In this document: one piece after another, positions 32,792-40,309 of the stretch
Numbering within the stretch: the stretch's first letter is position 1
How the letters are laid out: every line of letters starts with the position of its first letter
Notes under the pieces: model-generated
Database searches by the model: none
What the model saw: only the letters and a program-made list of their open reading frames with translations
Told to the model about the DNA's origin: nothing
From: Pseudomonadota bacterium
GTDB lineage: Bacteria > Pseudomonadota > Gammaproteobacteria > Steroidobacterales > Steroidobacteraceae
Reading direction: 5' to 3'
NCBI GenBank assembly: GCA_023423935.1
Contig: JAFAEQ010000002.1
Coordinates: 1-64,000 of the forward strand
DNA length: 64,000 bases
Position numbers and translations under genes: made by a program

Positions 32792-32835
32792 TCCTTATGG
32801 AGATGCTTCCCGGCTGATTAATCCCGGTGAAGCAA
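32792..32835 (-). promoter_or_regulatory. rpsF leader hairpin, candidate S6:S18 autoregulatory site
   Basis: On the minus strand the rpsF leader has a closing stem TGCTTC/GAAGCA (32835-32830 and 32810-32805) around a segment with two CCGG-containing strands and an AT-rich apical loop. The AAGGAG site follows directly (32799-32794). Leaders of rpsF in many bacteria bind the S6:S18 dimer through a CCG-bearing internal bulge, and this arrangement is consistent with that class, but I have not modelled the covariance. Confidence 0.45.
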
Positions 32836-32938
32836 GGAGTTAAAAGGATTTCCCGCCATGCACCTGCCAGGCAGGCGCAAAACGGGCGCGAATGGTAGCG
32901 GAAGCCCCCCTTGGGCCGCAACCGGACGGAAAAAGAGG

Positions 32939-33036
32939 TTCACACAGAGATCACAGAGTACACAGAGATTTGGAGTGAGCCGCGTCGGCGATCCTGCGCT
33001 GTCCGACTCTGTGATCTCTGTGCACTCTGTGTGAAA
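32939..33036. repeat. Inverted periodic element, 9-bp word CACAGAGNN, between rlmB and rpsF
   Basis: The left arm (32939-32967) has three cacagag words at exact 9-bp spacing after ttcacacag. The right arm (33007-33036) is the complementary ctctgtgNN series. The right arm ends 10 nt from the rlmB stop. The arms are of the same sequence family as those at 28.05-28.12 kb, with a longer 39-nt loop. Confidence 0.85.
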
Positions 33037-33045
33037 TCCGTCCTC

Positions 33046-33783
33046 TTACTGTCTTTGCCGGAGCGCCTCGTATAGCACGACGCCGGTGGCGACCGAGACG
33101 TTCAGGCTTTCCACGACGCCGCGCATGGGAATGCTGATGAGCGCGTCGCAGTTTTCCTTTGTGAGGCGGCGCAGTCCCTGCCCTTCGGCGCCCAGGACCA
33201 GCGCCAGCGGGCCGGTGAGGCTGGTTTCAAAGACCGATTTCTGAGCTTCATCGTCGGTCCCGATGATCCAAACCTCGCGCTCTTTCAGCCAACGCAGGGT
33301 GCGCGCGAGATTGACGACCTGGATCAAAGGTACGGTTTCGGCCGCGCCCGAGGCGACTTTGCGAACCGTCGGTGAGAGCCCCGCCGCTCGATCGCGCGGG
33401 ACGATCACGGCCGTGACACCGACTGCATCGGCCGTGCGCAGGCAGGCGCCGAGGTTATGCGGATCCTGCACGCCATCGAGCACGAGCAGGAATGGCGTCC
33501 TGGCTTTGTCGAGCAGCTCATCGAGCGCCCCCTCCCCCAGCACACCGACACTGCGCATCTGCGCGCACACGCCCTGATGACGCTCACCGGAAGCGAGCCG
33601 ATCGAGCTCCTGCGCATCCTTCGATGCCAGTTTCACCTTGGCGGCCTGCGCGAGCTTCGTCACTTCGGCGAGACGCCCATCGTCGCGACCCTTCTGAATC
33701 ATCACGAGCGAAACGCGCTCAGGATGTTGCTGCAGCAGCGTACGCACCGCGTGCAGTCCGAACACAATCGTCTCATCGCTCAT
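33046..33783 (-). CDS. rlmB: 23S rRNA (guanosine2251-2'-O)-methyltransferase
   Basis: A 245-aa SPOUT methyltransferase that makes Gm2251 in the ribosomal P loop. It has an N-terminal substrate-binding domain (VFGLHAVRTLLQQHPERV) and a knotted domain with LLVLDGVQDPHNLGACLRTADAVGV, LALVLGAEGQGLRRLTKENCDALISIPMRG and VESLNVSVATGVVLYE. The ATG overlaps the rnr stop by 4 nt; an eight-codon upstream extension inside rnr is less likely. The rnr-rlmB pair is as in E. coli. Confidence 0.96.
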   Translation of the reverse strand: MSDETIVFGLHAVRTLLQQHPERVSLVMIQKGRDDGRLAEVTKLAQAAKVKLASKDAQELDRLASGERHQGVCAQMRSVGVLGEGALDELLDKARTPFLLVLDGVQDPHNLGACLRTADAVGVTAVIVPRDRAAGLSPTVRKVASGAAETVPLIQVVNLARTLRWLKEREVWIIGTDDEAQKSVFETSLTGPLALVLGAEGQGLRRLTKENCDALISIPMRGVVESLNVSVATGVVLYEALRQRQ

Positions 33784-36026
33784 CGGCGGCCTCGTCGACG
33801 CTGCCACGGGCCGCGAATCATTTGTCGCTGCGTTCCCGCTTCGGCCAATTCGAAATCGATCTTGCGTTCATCGATGATCACATTGATCAGACGCACGCGC
33901 AGATGATCACCCAGACGGAATACCCGACCGCTGCGTGCACCGACGAGCCGATAGCCCGTCTTGTCGCGCGAGAAATAGTCGGAGCCCAGCGAGCTCACGT
34001 GCACCAGACCATCGATCTGCATGCCGCTCACCTGCACGAACAGACCGAAGTCGACGACGCCCGTCACGAGCGCATCGAACTCCTCGCCGATCTTGTCCTG
34101 CATGAACTGGCACTTGAGCCAGGACATCGCATCGCGAGTCGCCTCGTCCGCGCGCCGTTCGGTGAATGAAGTCTGTTGACCCAGCTCCGTCATGCGAGCC
34201 GGCGTGTACTCGAAGTTGCTCGCCGTGCCACCGCGCAATACATGACGGATTCCACGATGGACCAGCAGATCCGGATAGCGGCGGATCGGCGAGGTGAAAT
34301 GCGCGTACTCGGGCAGCGACAGGCCGAAGTGACCGATGTTCTCGGGCTGATACACCGCTTGCGGCAACGAGCGGATCACCACTGTCGAAATCAAATGAGC
34401 CTCTTCGTTGCCGACGATCCGCTGGAGCACGGCATTCAGATCGTGAGGTTCCAGATCGCGATCGCGCGGCAGCTCGATCGCAAAGCCGCTCAGGAACTGA
34501 CGCAGCTGCTCGAGCCGTTCCTCTTCGGGCTGACCGTGAACGCGATAGAGCGTGGGGATCTTGTGCTTGCGCAGAAAGCGCGCGGCCTCGACATTGGCCG
34601 CGATCATGCATTCCTCGATCAGCCGATGCGCATCGTTGCGCGGCTGCTCGACGAACGCCGCGATGCGTCCGTCTGCACCGAAGCGCACTTTCAACTCCGG
34701 TGCGTCGAACTCGAGCGCCCCGCGGCGCTGACGCGCCGAATACAGCGCCTTGAACACATCGTGAAGATTGCGCAGATGCTCGCCGTTGGCGACCACTTCC
34801 GGCTCCGCAACCGAGGCGGGATTCGCAAGATAGGCGGCGACCTTCGTATATGTGAGGCGCGCCTTCGATTTCATCAGACCTTCGAAGAACCGCGAGCGCG
34901 TCACCTTGCCCTGCGAGCTCACCTTCATCTCGCAGCACAGACACAGCCGATCGACATTCGGATTCAGTGAGCACAGTCCATTCGACAGCGCTTCCGGCAG
35001 CATCGGCAGCACGCGATTCGGAAAATAGACGGACGTACCGCGATGCTGCGCTTCCTGATCCAGCGGTGAGTCGGGCGTGACGTAGCTTGCAACATCGGCG
35101 ATGGCGACAATCAGACGCCAACCGCCGCGCATGGGCTCGCAATAAACGGCGTCGTCGAAGTCGCGTGCATCTTCACCGTCGATCGTGACCAGCGCGGTGT
35201 CGCGCAGATCTTCGCGATTGCGTTTGGCCGCTGCGCTCACCGCGCCGCCGTAACTCTCCGCTTGCGCAACGGCTTCGGGCGGAAATTCGAACGGCAGACT
35301 GTGCGAGTGAATCGCGATCTCCGTTTCCATGCCGGGTGCGGCGTGCTCGCCGAGCACTCGCGTGACATGTCCGAGCGGTTGCGCGGTCTTCGAGGGCATC
35401 TCGATCAGTTTGACCAGCACGACCTGCCCCGGCTTTGCATCGCCGAGACGATCGCGCGGCACCAGAACGCGATGTCCGATGCGCGGATTGTCCGGCACGA
35501 CGAAGCTGATTCCGGACTCGTCGTAGAGGCGGCCAACGATTTCCGTCGTCCCGCGCTCGAGGACTTTGACCACGGTGCCTTCCGGGCGACCGCGCTGATC
35601 TGCGCCGCTGACGCGCACCGCGACGCGGTCGCCGTGCATCACTTCACGCATCTGCCGATACGGCAGCACGATCGGTGTCGAGCGGTCGTCAGGGTGCAGG
35701 AACCCGTGACCATCGCGATGACCCGTCACGGTTCCGACGATCAAGGTCAGCCGCTCGCGCAGGCAATATTCATCGCGACGGTTCTTGACGATCTCTCCGC
35801 TCTGGAGGGCCTGGCCCAGCTGCTCGTTCAGAAGCTTGCGCCGGGCAGACGTCATTGCGCCGACACGCAGCGCAAGCTCGTCGAACGGCAGGGGCTGCCC
35901 CGCCTGTTCGAGTGCTTGAGTCACCGAGAACGAATCGGAACTGGAGGGACGGGCAGATCGCGCAGCTTTTGCAGCTGCTTTGCGCGGCGACCGCGCAGGG
36001 GTTTTGCTCTTTGTTTTGCGTTTCAT
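33780..36026 (-). CDS. rnr: Ribonuclease R
   Basis: A 748-aa 3'-5' exoribonuclease (E. coli 813 aa) that degrades structured RNA and acts with tmRNA. In order: a short basic N-terminus, a winged-helix region (FSVTQALEQAGQPLPFDELALRV), cold-shock domains, the RNB catalytic domain with the metal-binding acidic cluster TIDGEDARDFDDAVYCE and RRYPDLLVHRGIRHVL, and an S1 domain (EEFDALVTGVVDFGLFVQVSGMQIDGLVHVSSL) with a basic tail. A 12-codon upstream extension is possible; the ATG of MKRKTKSK fits the lysine-rich start. Translationally coupled to rlmB. Confidence 0.96.
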   Translation of the reverse strand: MKRKTKSKTPARSPRKAAAKAARSARPSSSDSFSVTQALEQAGQPLPFDELALRVGAMTSARRKLLNEQLGQALQSGEIVKNRRDEYCLRERLTLIVGTVTGHRDGHGFLHPDDRSTPIVLPYRQMREVMHGDRVAVRVSGADQRGRPEGTVVKVLERGTTEIVGRLYDESGISFVVPDNPRIGHRVLVPRDRLGDAKPGQVVLVKLIEMPSKTAQPLGHVTRVLGEHAAPGMETEIAIHSHSLPFEFPPEAVAQAESYGGAVSAAAKRNREDLRDTALVTIDGEDARDFDDAVYCEPMRGGWRLIVAIADVASYVTPDSPLDQEAQHRGTSVYFPNRVLPMLPEALSNGLCSLNPNVDRLCLCCEMKVSSQGKVTRSRFFEGLMKSKARLTYTKVAAYLANPASVAEPEVVANGEHLRNLHDVFKALYSARQRRGALEFDAPELKVRFGADGRIAAFVEQPRNDAHRLIEECMIAANVEAARFLRKHKIPTLYRVHGQPEEERLEQLRQFLSGFAIELPRDRDLEPHDLNAVLQRIVGNEEAHLISTVVIRSLPQAVYQPENIGHFGLSLPEYAHFTSPIRRYPDLLVHRGIRHVLRGGTASNFEYTPARMTELGQQTSFTERRADEATRDAMSWLKCQFMQDKIGEEFDALVTGVVDFGLFVQVSGMQIDGLVHVSSLGSDYFSRDKTGYRLVGARSGRVFRLGDHLRVRLINVIIDERKIDFELAEAGTQRQMIRGPWQRRRGRR

Positions 36027-36226
36027 GACGGGCAGTTGAACATATCTTGATTGCCCCGGCACTAGGGCATGCCGCGTCTACTTACAATGCATGCGCGGTT
36101 CGTGAGCCTGAAATCGAAGTGCGACAGCGTATCCGAAAGCGGAGCGGCCTCATCGCGGCGTTCATGGCGTTCATATATATGAGCGCGATCCCTCGCCTCT
36201 CAACCGCTCGTGGCGGGAATGTTCGA

Positions 36227-36255
36227 TTGACAGTGCCGGGTGCGGCCGGTAGATT
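36227..36255 (+). promoter_or_regulatory. Sigma-70 promoter of tRNA-Leu
   Basis: A consensus -35 TTGACA (36227-36232) is separated by exactly 17 nt from TAGATT (36250-36255). A very GC-rich discriminator follows (tgcgcgcc), a feature of stringently controlled stable-RNA promoters. The expected start is near 36262, about 32 nt before the tRNA. Confidence 0.75.
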
Positions 36256-36293
36256 TGCGCGCCTTGCGGGCCCTGCCCCGTATTCCCTCCCTT

Positions 36294-36378
36294 GCCCAGG
36301 TGGCGGAATTGGTAGACGCGCTGGTTTCAGGTACCAGTGGAGCGATCCTTGGAGGTTCGAGTCCTCTCCTGGGCACCA
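36294..36378 (+). tRNA. tRNA-Leu (anticodon CAG)
   Basis: An 85-nt class II tRNA. Acceptor GCCCAGG pairs with CCTGGGC, the D region contains the leucine-type GGCGGAATTGGTAGACGCG, anticodon stem CTGGT/ACCAG surrounds loop TTCAGGT with anticodon CAG, a long variable arm follows, and the T arm contains GGTTCGAGTCC. The terminal ACCA is encoded. It reads CUG codons. It is the only tRNA I find in the window. Confidence 0.97.
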
Positions 36379-36385
36379 TCACCTT

Positions 36386-36461
36386 CTGATGGATCATCGC
36401 GCTTAGAGTCCGAACTCCCGCACGAGTCACCCACGCGACTCGTGCCGAAGTCATCCATCAG
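36386..36461. other. Nested inverted repeats downstream of tRNA-Leu
   Basis: An outer perfect 9-bp pair, CTGATGGAT (36386-36394) and ATCCATCAG (36453-36461), encloses an inner perfect 8-bp pair, CACGAGTC (36421-36428) and GACTCGTG (36437-36444). It begins 8 nt after the tRNA CCA. No T-tract follows on either strand, so a plain intrinsic terminator is not obvious; it could be a 3' trailer structure or a processing site. Confidence 0.5.
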
Positions 36462-36576
36462 TCAGAAAGAAACGCTAAGGCCCTCGTCGCCTCAAGCACC
36501 CAGAATGCTCGAACGCGAGGTGGCGCGCTTTCGCGTAAGCGGCGCGCATGAATCGTGCGCGCCGCCGATCCTCGCG

Positions 36577-37272
36577 TCAGTGATGCTTGCCGGCGCCCGG
36601 ACTGTGGGCCTGGGGCTTGATGGCCAGTTGGTCCGGCACTGCAACGACGATGAGCGCGAACGGCCCGCCTTCGTCGACGACCACCGAGGGCAGTCCACTA
36701 TCCGGCGCATGACCGCCCAGCATGCTGTTTCGGTAATACGGCGCGTAAATCATCATGTGCGGATGCCACGCATCGTCCTCGCCGACATCCTGATCGGCCG
36801 ACCACATGTAGCCGAACTGCACCCCTTCCATACGCGGAAGCTTGCCCTCCGCATAGGCCATCGCAAGCTCACTGGCGATGGCTGCGGGTGCAACGCCTTG
36901 CAGTCCCAGAGTCGCGCGTAGCTCCTCCTGCGGAAGGATCGTGCGCGATGCGAGCGGATCAAAACAGATCGGCGCCAGCACCTTGGAGTCATAAGCCGCC
37001 GCGTGACCGTCGGTGGGGACGAAGCGGATGGCCGACCACCCGCGCATCACCAGGCAGACACAATCGTTATCGCCGCGCTCAGCGACCTCATAACCTGTGC
37101 GCGTCAGGACCTTGACCGTCGCACGACCGGAGATCGTTTCCGGTCCGGCGCTCCGTGCGAGCGCGATCTCACGATCACGCGGCATGAGAAAAGCTTCAGT
37201 CGCCGGATACTTCGGGTCGGCCGCCCAGACAGACCCGGCCACCATCAACGTCAACATAGCCATGGCTCGCAT
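36577..37272 (-). CDS. Secreted protein of unknown function
   Basis: A 231-aa protein with a signal peptide (MRAMAMLTLMVAGSVWAAD). The mature part carries a cysteine pair in DNDCVCLVMRGWS and a third Cys in APICFDPLASR. His and Met residues cluster toward the end (DDAWHPHMMIYAPYYRNSMLGGH), with a final PGAGKHH tail. The mix YMWSADQDVGEDDAWHPHMMIY / VDEGGPFALIVVAVP recurs, to my recollection, in uncharacterised exported proteins of environmental proteobacteria, but I cannot name a domain. It is a stand-alone minus-strand gene between tRNA-Leu and the glycosyltransferase fusion. Confidence 0.7.
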   Translation of the reverse strand: MRAMAMLTLMVAGSVWAADPKYPATEAFLMPRDREIALARSAGPETISGRATVKVLTRTGYEVAERGDNDCVCLVMRGWSAIRFVPTDGHAAAYDSKVLAPICFDPLASRTILPQEELRATLGLQGVAPAAIASELAMAYAEGKLPRMEGVQFGYMWSADQDVGEDDAWHPHMMIYAPYYRNSMLGGHAPDSGLPSVVVDEGGPFALIVVAVPDQLAIKPQAHSPGAGKHH

Positions 37273-37290
37273 CGCTCACCCTCCCTTGTA

Positions 37291-37322
37291 GCAGCCCATG
37301 CCGCGCGAGGAATGCGCGGCTG
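37291..37322 (-). terminator. Hairpin between the glycosyltransferase fusion and the secreted-protein gene
   Basis: A perfect 7-bp GC stem (gccgcgc/gcgcggc, 37300-37306 and 37314-37320) with partly complementary flanks (gcagcc/ggctgc) lies 58 nt beyond the stop of the upstream minus-strand gene. No long T-tract follows, so terminator function is tentative. Confidence 0.4.
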
Positions 37323-37379
37323 CCCAAAGGACGGGTAACTGGAGCCGACTCCGACAGGAAGAACCGGTTTTCTCGCGAA

Positions 37380-39584
37380 TTACAAAGCGGGCGACCGGCT
37401 GCGTTGTTGCACGCGACCGCTCTCGGAGTCATAGGCGAGCCGTTCGATCAGCGCGAGCACGTTGAGTGCGCACTTGTCCCAGCTGAAAGCCTTTGCGCGT
37501 TCGAGTCCTGCTGCCGCCTTGGCAAGCCGCAGCGGTTCGTTGGTGAGCATCTCGAGCATTCCGCTGGCGATGTCTTCGACATCGAGCGGATCGACCAGAT
37601 AGGCAGCCCCGGCAGTCACTTCGGGCGGCGCAGACGTGTTCGCGGTCACGACGGGACAGCCGCAGGCCATTGCTTCCAGCAGCGGAATACCAAAGCCCTC
37701 GTGCAGCGAAGGCAGGGCAAACAGATCCGCCATCGAGTAGACCACCGGCAGATCGGCATGGGCGATCCAGCCTGGAAAATGCACGCGGCCTTCCAGTCCC
37801 AGCTCGCTCACTCGCTCAAGCTCCTTTTCCACACCCATGGCCATCGGAAATGAAAACCGCTGCGCCCCCGCGAAGACGAGATCGTGCGGCACACGATCCT
37901 TGATGCGAGCAAACGCCTCGAGCAACCGACCGACATTCTTCCGCGATTCGAGCTGGCCCACCCACAGGATGAAATGCCGCGGTAGTGTGTAACGCGAAGC
38001 GACCTGATCGCGACGTATCACATCGCTCGTCGGCGTGAACACAGAAGCATCGAAACCGTCGTGGATGACTGCGATCTTCTCGGGCGCAACGTTCCTGAAC
38101 TTCACTGCATCGCGCTTGACGGCGTTCGAGACCGCAACGATGGCGGTCGCGCACTTCAAGTACATCGGAATCGCAAGCTTCAGATACAAACGGTCGTACC
38201 AGAGAAAGTGTTCGGGTATCGCGAACCATTCGGCACTGTGCAGCACGAACAGCTTCGGGCCGCGCCGCACCAGAGGCACAGTGAACTTCGGATTGAACAG
38301 CACATCGATGTCTTCCCTGAAGGCACGCCACGGCACGCCGATCTGATCCCACGCGACGGAGCCCGGCAGATCGATCGCAATCTCCTTCACATTCGGATAC
38401 CCGCGATAGGTACCGATCAGCGCAGCGTTCTGATACATGAGGACGAACTGATGCTGGGGCGCACGCCTGAACAGGATCGGCAACAGATTGCGCGTATAGA
38501 CCCGCACGCCTGTGTTCTGCTGTTCATAGTGGCGCAGCATGATTCCAACCCGCAGCGGACGACCTCCTGACGACGTGAGCTGTGCTGGGCGCGCGTCCGT
38601 CGCTTCCGCAAGCGACCCCGAATCCGACGGTTGCAACGAACGTCGCATGAAGAAAAATGCGAGCGCCCAGGGAGCGCAGGCCAGCATCTGCAGAATACGT
38701 CCGGCGAAAGCGATCGCGACCGAGGCATCCGGCGGCATGCCACCCAGCGCCATCAAGGTGGCGAACAGACTGTCGAAGACGCCGATACCATCGATGGAGA
38801 TCGGCAACCGCGCCACGATCAGTGAGGACATCACGCCAGAGAATATCCATCCCGGCGCAACATCGAGCCCAAGCCCGCGCGCAAGCACGATGATCGAAGC
38901 GACCGGCAGGAACTGCTCCGCCAGCGTCATGCAAAAGAACACGAGCAGCGTGGAGCGCTCGGCACCGAGCTCGCGACACGCATCCAGCACGCTCAAGAGT
39001 TTTTTCACCAGACCGATCTTCTGCACACGCTCGGGTAGCAATGCGACGACCAGGCGCTGGCCGCGCGGATGCAGCAGCAGGGCCACGGCAATGAAGGCGG
39101 CAACGAAAATACAGATGCCGATGGCGAACACCAGGTGCAGCCCAGTGGTCAGGTGCGTGCGCGTGGCGAGATACACCTGGCTCACCAGCGCGAGCAGCAC
39201 CACACACAGGAATCCGACGAATCGCTCTACGACGATAGAGGCAGCGACATGCGCGCCGCTCAGACCCAGTCGCGTCGCCCAAACACCGCGGATGACATCG
39301 CCGCCCGCAGTCGTAGGCAAAAAGCCCCCCAGCAACGTCGAGGTGCAATAAACCGTCATGCCCTGCATCAGCGAGAGCGGACGGTTGACCGATCTCAATA
39401 GCAGGAGCCACTTGTAGGTCATCGTGAACCGATCGAGCGCGACCAGTGCGAACGCCAGCATCACCGAACCGGCCGTGAACGAAGCCAGCGTGCGAACTAC
39501 ATCGGGCAGATCCACCATCGTCGCAAACAGCAGCGCAATGCAGGTCGCCGAGATCGCGAACCGGATCAGATTCGATTTTTTCAT
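37380..39584 (-). CDS. Flippase-like (LPG synthase TM/AglD type) and GT4 glycosyltransferase fusion
   Basis: A 734-aa two-part protein. Residues 1-325 form a polytopic membrane domain of the lysylphosphatidylglycerol-synthase-TM/UPF0104 family (LDRFTMTYKWLLLLRSVNRPLS, GGFLPTTAGGDVIRGVWATRLG, SIDGIGVFDSLFATLMALGG). After a short linker, residues 347-730 form a GT-B glycosyltransferase of family 4: GIMLRHYEQQNTGVRVYTRNLL, FILWVGQLESRKNVGRLLEAFARI, and the donor-site motif LPSLHEGFGIPLLEAMACGCPVV. It probably attaches a sugar to a lipid or surface glycan at the membrane. These two families often occur as neighbouring genes; here they are one reading frame without an internal stop. Confidence 0.88.
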   Translation of the reverse strand: MKKSNLIRFAISATCIALLFATMVDLPDVVRTLASFTAGSVMLAFALVALDRFTMTYKWLLLLRSVNRPLSLMQGMTVYCTSTLLGGFLPTTAGGDVIRGVWATRLGLSGAHVAASIVVERFVGFLCVVLLALVSQVYLATRTHLTTGLHLVFAIGICIFVAAFIAVALLLHPRGQRLVVALLPERVQKIGLVKKLLSVLDACRELGAERSTLLVFFCMTLAEQFLPVASIIVLARGLGLDVAPGWIFSGVMSSLIVARLPISIDGIGVFDSLFATLMALGGMPPDASVAIAFAGRILQMLACAPWALAFFFMRRSLQPSDSGSLAEATDARPAQLTSSGGRPLRVGIMLRHYEQQNTGVRVYTRNLLPILFRRAPQHQFVLMYQNAALIGTYRGYPNVKEIAIDLPGSVAWDQIGVPWRAFREDIDVLFNPKFTVPLVRRGPKLFVLHSAEWFAIPEHFLWYDRLYLKLAIPMYLKCATAIVAVSNAVKRDAVKFRNVAPEKIAVIHDGFDASVFTPTSDVIRRDQVASRYTLPRHFILWVGQLESRKNVGRLLEAFARIKDRVPHDLVFAGAQRFSFPMAMGVEKELERVSELGLEGRVHFPGWIAHADLPVVYSMADLFALPSLHEGFGIPLLEAMACGCPVVTANTSAPPEVTAGAAYLVDPLDVEDIASGMLEMLTNEPLRLAKAAAGLERAKAFSWDKCALNVLALIERLAYDSESGRVQQRSRSPAL

Positions 39585-40309
39585 GAACTTCCTTCAGCAG
39601 ACTTGAGCCGAGAGGCTCGAGCGCTATCCCATCATCGATGACGAATCATCTGGCTCTAAGGAGCGTTAGTTCGTGGGTATCTGGGCGGAGGCTCCGCGAG
39701 GAAGGAATCATTGTTCTCGGACACATGGCTCGATCTCACTTGTAAGTGCGGGAATACCTCCGTTGCATCGGATAAGGCTGACTAGGGCGGCGAGACGGCC
39801 GCGCTCGCGGCCGTAGGAGCGCTGTTCGCAATCAGCATGGTGCAGCAGGTGTTTGCCACCATCGAGGTCGATTGAGATCGGCTGAGTGCGATACCGCGCG
39901 ACACGCAGCGAGGAATGCGCCAGGTGTATCCATGCTTTCGTCGCTGCCAGCGAGCGGATTGGAGCGCACGGCGACACGTCGATGCGCGCGCAAGGCGCGC
40001 CTCGGACGGAAGATGCGGTGCGAAGGGCTGCATGACAGATGACTGGAACCCAAGCGATATCGCAAATCAAATGTTTGCTCGCCTCGCAAGTTCCTCGCGG
40101 TACTCCGCAGAGTCGTCGCCTGTCGGGGACACCGTTTTCCGCCGACGCGCGAGTCCTGATCTTCGCTCTTTGAATCGAGCGTGGGTCGGCATTCAGCGCT
40201 TTAATGAGTTGTTCACCGGATTTCCAGAAACGTGAGTGCCGTTGTGGATGGCACGGAACGGGGTCGAGAGGTCGCGGGTTACTCGCCCGGGAATCACATA
40301 CGAGCACAT
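39585..40309. other. 725-bp region without a supportable gene
   Basis: Several open frames cross this stretch on both strands, the longest about 199 codons on the minus strand. None shows a recognisable domain, a good ribosome-binding site or protein-like composition throughout. Two short segments look more protein-like (one on the minus strand near 39790-39900, one ending in GNPVNNSLKR near 40200), so decayed gene remnants are possible. The promoter of the downstream ROK-like gene should lie here. I see no hairpin or repeat of note. Confidence 0.4.

Noticed and set aside
36294..36378. An integrated island using tRNA-Leu as an attachment site
   Set aside because: I found no direct repeat of the tRNA 3' end further along the window and no integrase gene.
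39708..40307. A 199-codon minus-strand open frame overlapping the start region of the ROK-like gene
   Set aside because: Arg/Ser/Cys-heavy composition, no recognisable domain, no ribosome-binding site, and it runs into the opposite-strand gene. GC-rich DNA readily yields such frames.
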